From NCBI GenBank assembly GCA_021129815.1, contig JAJOKN010000033.1, positions 1-7,811 on the forward strand: DNA of 7,811 nucleotides. Reading direction: 5' to 3'. This DNA is from Desulfotomaculum sp. (lineage in GTDB: Bacteria > Bacillota > Desulfotomaculia > Desulfotomaculales > Desulfohalotomaculaceae). The notes below the pieces were generated by a model, which had not been told where the DNA came from, made no database searches, and worked only from the letters and a program-made list of their open reading frames with translations. A program made the position numbers and the translations under genes. Shown here one piece after another: positions 6,516 to 7,811 of the stretch. Positions within the stretch are counted from its first letter, which is position 1. The number at the start of each line of letters is the position of its first letter.

Positions 6516-6519
6516 AAAT

Positions 6520-7410
6520 GTGAATGATATAAATACAAAGTTAAAATATTGCAAAGAAAAAATTGATTACTTGATGTCTGCGTTATCTAACTGTAACATA
6601 TGTCCTCATTCGTGTGGAGTTGATAGATTAAATGGTGAAGTTGGATTTTGCAGAGCAGGAAGATGGGCAGTAGTGAGCAGTTATGGCAGGCATATGGGGG
6701 AAGAAAGCGTGCTTGTGGGCACAAAAGGATCAGGGACTATATTTTTTGCTCATTGCAATATGAAGTGCGTGTATTGTCAAAATTACGAGATAAGCCATCT
6801 TGGTGAAGGGAGAGCTGTATCAAGTGAAGAATTAGCAGACATTATGCTTTACTTGCAGAATATAGGTTGTCACAACATAAACTTTGTATCTCCCACCCAT
6901 TTTGTACCTCAGATAGTGGAGTCGCTGATAATTGCACTTGATAAAGGGCTTAATATACCGCTTGTTTATAATACAGGTGGATACGATGCTTTAAATACCA
7001 TAAAGAGCCTAAACAATATAATTGACATATATATGCCGGATATTAAATACGGAGATGACGATACTGCAAGGAGATATTCTAGTGTTAAGGGATATTTTAC
7101 AAACATAAAAAAGATATTGATAGAAATGTACAACCAAGTTGGAAGTTTAAAATGCGATGAGAGAGGAATTGCTATAAAAGGGCTTATGATACGCCACCTA
7201 GTCTTGCCAAATGATCTTGCAAATTCAAGCAAGGTCTTTGATTTTTTAGCCAAAGAACTTCCGAAAGATACGTTTATCAACATAATGAACCAGTATTATC
7301 CTGCACATCGCGCAAAAGAGTACCCAGAGCTCAGCCGCACCATTACAAGAGAGGAATATACAGAGAGCATAAAACAAGCCCTGCAGAGAGGGCTGTTAAA
7401 TATATGCTAG
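6520..7410 (+). CDS. Radical SAM protein, PflX-like (COG1313)
   Basis: The 296-residue product is a radical S-adenosylmethionine protein. The [4Fe-4S] motif CxxxCxxC is C-N-M-K-C-V-Y-C with Cys79, Cys83 and Cys86. A second cysteine set lies near the N-terminus: C-N-I-C-P-H-S-C at 25-32 plus Cys44 in G-F-C-R-A-G, typical of COG1313 and related activase-like proteins. Other family blocks are G-S-G-T-I-F-F (70-76), G-C-H-N-I-N-F-V-S-P-T-H, V-Y-N-T-G-G-Y, I-Y-M-P-D-I-K-Y, and near the end M-N-Q-Y-Y-P-A-H. The family is often named after pyruvate formate-lyase activase, but its substrate is not established and no pyruvate formate-lyase gene is nearby. The start is GTG 6520. Its stop overlaps the stop of the converging gene, and no terminator separates them. 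Confidence 0.9.
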   Translation: MNDINTKLKYCKEKIDYLMSALSNCNICPHSCGVDRLNGEVGFCRAGRWAVVSSYGRHMGEESVLVGTKGSGTIFFAHCNMKCVYCQNYEISHLGEGRAVSSEELADIMLYLQNIGCHNINFVSPTHFVPQIVESLIIALDKGLNIPLVYNTGGYDALNTIKSLNNIIDIYMPDIKYGDDDTARRYSSVKGYFTNIKKILIEMYNQVGSLKCDERGIAIKGLMIRHLVLPNDLANSSKVFDFLAKELPKDTFINIMNQYYPAHRAKEYPELSRTITREEYTESIKQALQRGLLNIC

Positions 7411-7670
7411 CAGTGAATAACGCGGTCATTTAATTCATCTACTTTAGCAGCATTGAACCTATCCACCGTGCTCATATAACCAGTTATACGGCGCACACGC
7501 CTTATTGGAGACTTTTCAAAAGACTTTATAGTTATTTCATCACCGTTTACTGTTATTTCTACTTTGCCTAGCTCTTTGCCCATTTTTTCAAAACGCATTT
7601 TTTCTTCCGCAATTATTTGTTTTTTTTGGATTTCGTCAATTTCGCCGTTTACTACAACCTGTATTTGCAT
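7407..7670 (-). CDS. Small NrdD C-terminal-like (glycyl radical domain-like) protein
   Basis: This 87-residue protein resembles only the last segment of anaerobic (class III) ribonucleotide reductase. Residues 61-87 contain R-R-I-T-G-Y, then D-R-F-N-A-A-K, then E-L-N-D-R-V-I-H-C, the layout of the NrdD C-terminus in which the glycine of R-x-x-G-Y carries the radical. Here that is Gly64, 23 residues before the end. The N-terminal 55 residues are charged, with predicted strands around V-V-V-N-G-E and V-E-I-T-V-N-G-D-E-I-T-I. The barrel, active-site cysteines, ATP cone and the paired zinc cysteines of real NrdD are all absent; the only cysteine is the last residue. The start is ATG 7670, preceded by GGAGGT. 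It may be a spare glycyl-radical part or an unrelated use of the fold. Whether it carries a radical is unknown. Confidence 0.75.
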   Translation of the reverse strand: MQIQVVVNGEIDEIQKKQIIAEEKMRFEKMGKELGKVEITVNGDEITIKSFEKSPIRRVRRITGYMSTVDRFNAAKVDELNDRVIHC

Positions 7671-7674
7671 TATT

Positions 7675-7680
7675 ACCTCC
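7675..7680 (-). promoter_or_regulatory. Ribosome binding site of the NrdD-like small gene
   Basis: On the minus strand GGAGGT precedes ATG 7670 by 4 nt. The longer in-frame start, GTG 7682, would sit upstream of this site and is excluded. Confidence 0.8.
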
Positions 7681-7708
7681 ACCTTTCAAAAAATCTTTTG
7701 AGTTAAAA

Positions 7709-7756
7709 TACTACTTATAGGTGATAACTTATAAGTTACATACTACATATAGTAGT
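7709..7756. repeat. Palindrome flanked by direct repeats upstream of the NrdD-like gene
   Basis: TACTACTTATAG (7709-7720) and TACTACATATAG (7741-7752) differ at one base and are 32 bp apart, about three helical turns. Almost centred between them is a perfect 14-bp palindrome, TAACTTATAAGTTA (7725-7738). The second repeat is also the left part of ACTAC-ATATA-GTAGT (7742-7756), a 5-bp inverted repeat. This lies 39-86 bp upstream of the small gene's start on its promoter side, so it may be an operator. Some of it may be chance in A/T-rich DNA. Confidence 0.45.
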
Positions 7757-7782
7757 TTATACGTTACCATAAGACATAAAGT

Positions 7783-7788
7783 TTGACA
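7783..7788 (+). promoter_or_regulatory. Possible -35 box of a rightward promoter at the window edge
   Basis: A perfect TTGACA lies on the + strand. With a 17-nt gap the -10 would be TTTTGT (7806-7811), a poor match, and an 18-19 nt gap would place it beyond the window. It may serve a divergent gene to the right. No coding frame is recognisable in 7683-7811. Confidence 0.25.
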
Positions 7789-7811
7789 ACAGCGAAATTG
7801 AGGAATTTTGT

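Noticed and set aside
6475..6519. Longer N-terminus of the radical SAM protein from TTG 6475
   Set aside because: No ribosome binding site precedes it, and the frame runs through AGAGGTGAT, the site that serves GTG 6520.
1..7811. CRISPR array, tRNA, rRNA, insertion sequence or prophage genes
   Set aside because: No regularly spaced repeats, cloverleaf, transposase or integrase-like frames were seen on either strand.

Overview
The window looks like chromosomal DNA from a low-GC, probably anaerobic Firmicute of the Clostridia, possibly a thermophilic Thermoanaerobacter/Caldicellulosiruptor-like lineage. This is inferred from the A/T-rich spacers, strong AGGAGG-type ribosome binding sites, the style of the F1 subunits, and the genes that follow: a Uma2-family protein, a COG1313 radical SAM protein and an oxygen-sensitive-type glycyl-radical-like protein. 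The species cannot be named from this sequence alone.

Positions 1-5591 carry the distal part of an F-type ATP synthase operon on the + strand, in the standard order b (atpF), delta (atpH), alpha (atpA), gamma (atpG), beta (atpD), epsilon (atpC). The operon enters from the left, and atpE probably ends within the first bases. Together these genes supply the peripheral stalk (b, delta), the catalytic hexamer (alpha, beta) and the central stalk (gamma, epsilon). All six are full length with intact catalytic motifs. Most junctions are tight: atpF/atpH overlap by 7 nt, and atpD/atpC are 2 nt apart. The gamma gene, in contrast, is flanked by two spacers of about 90 nt. The atpA-atpG spacer can form a long imperfect hairpin followed by a perfect palindrome that contains the atpG ribosome binding site. 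The atpG-atpD spacer has an A/T-only hairpin. Epsilon appears to carry an extra segment of about 24 residues just before its ATP-binding motif, and the DNA at the left border of that segment is a 41-nt imperfect inverted repeat.

The operon ends at a strong terminator (5644-5679) that is built to work in both directions, because a minus-strand Uma2-family gene (5746-6327) runs toward it. An A/T-rich spacer (6328-6519) separates the Uma2 gene from a divergent radical SAM gene (6520-7410) of the PflX-like COG1313 type.

A small minus-strand gene (7407-7670) converges on the radical SAM gene, and their stop codons overlap in a shared CTAG. Its 87-residue product resembles only the C-terminal glycyl-radical segment of anaerobic ribonucleotide reductase (NrdD). 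The remaining 141 bases at the right edge are non-coding and hold a 14-bp palindrome flanked by near-identical 12-bp direct repeats, plus a perfect TTGACA near the window end.
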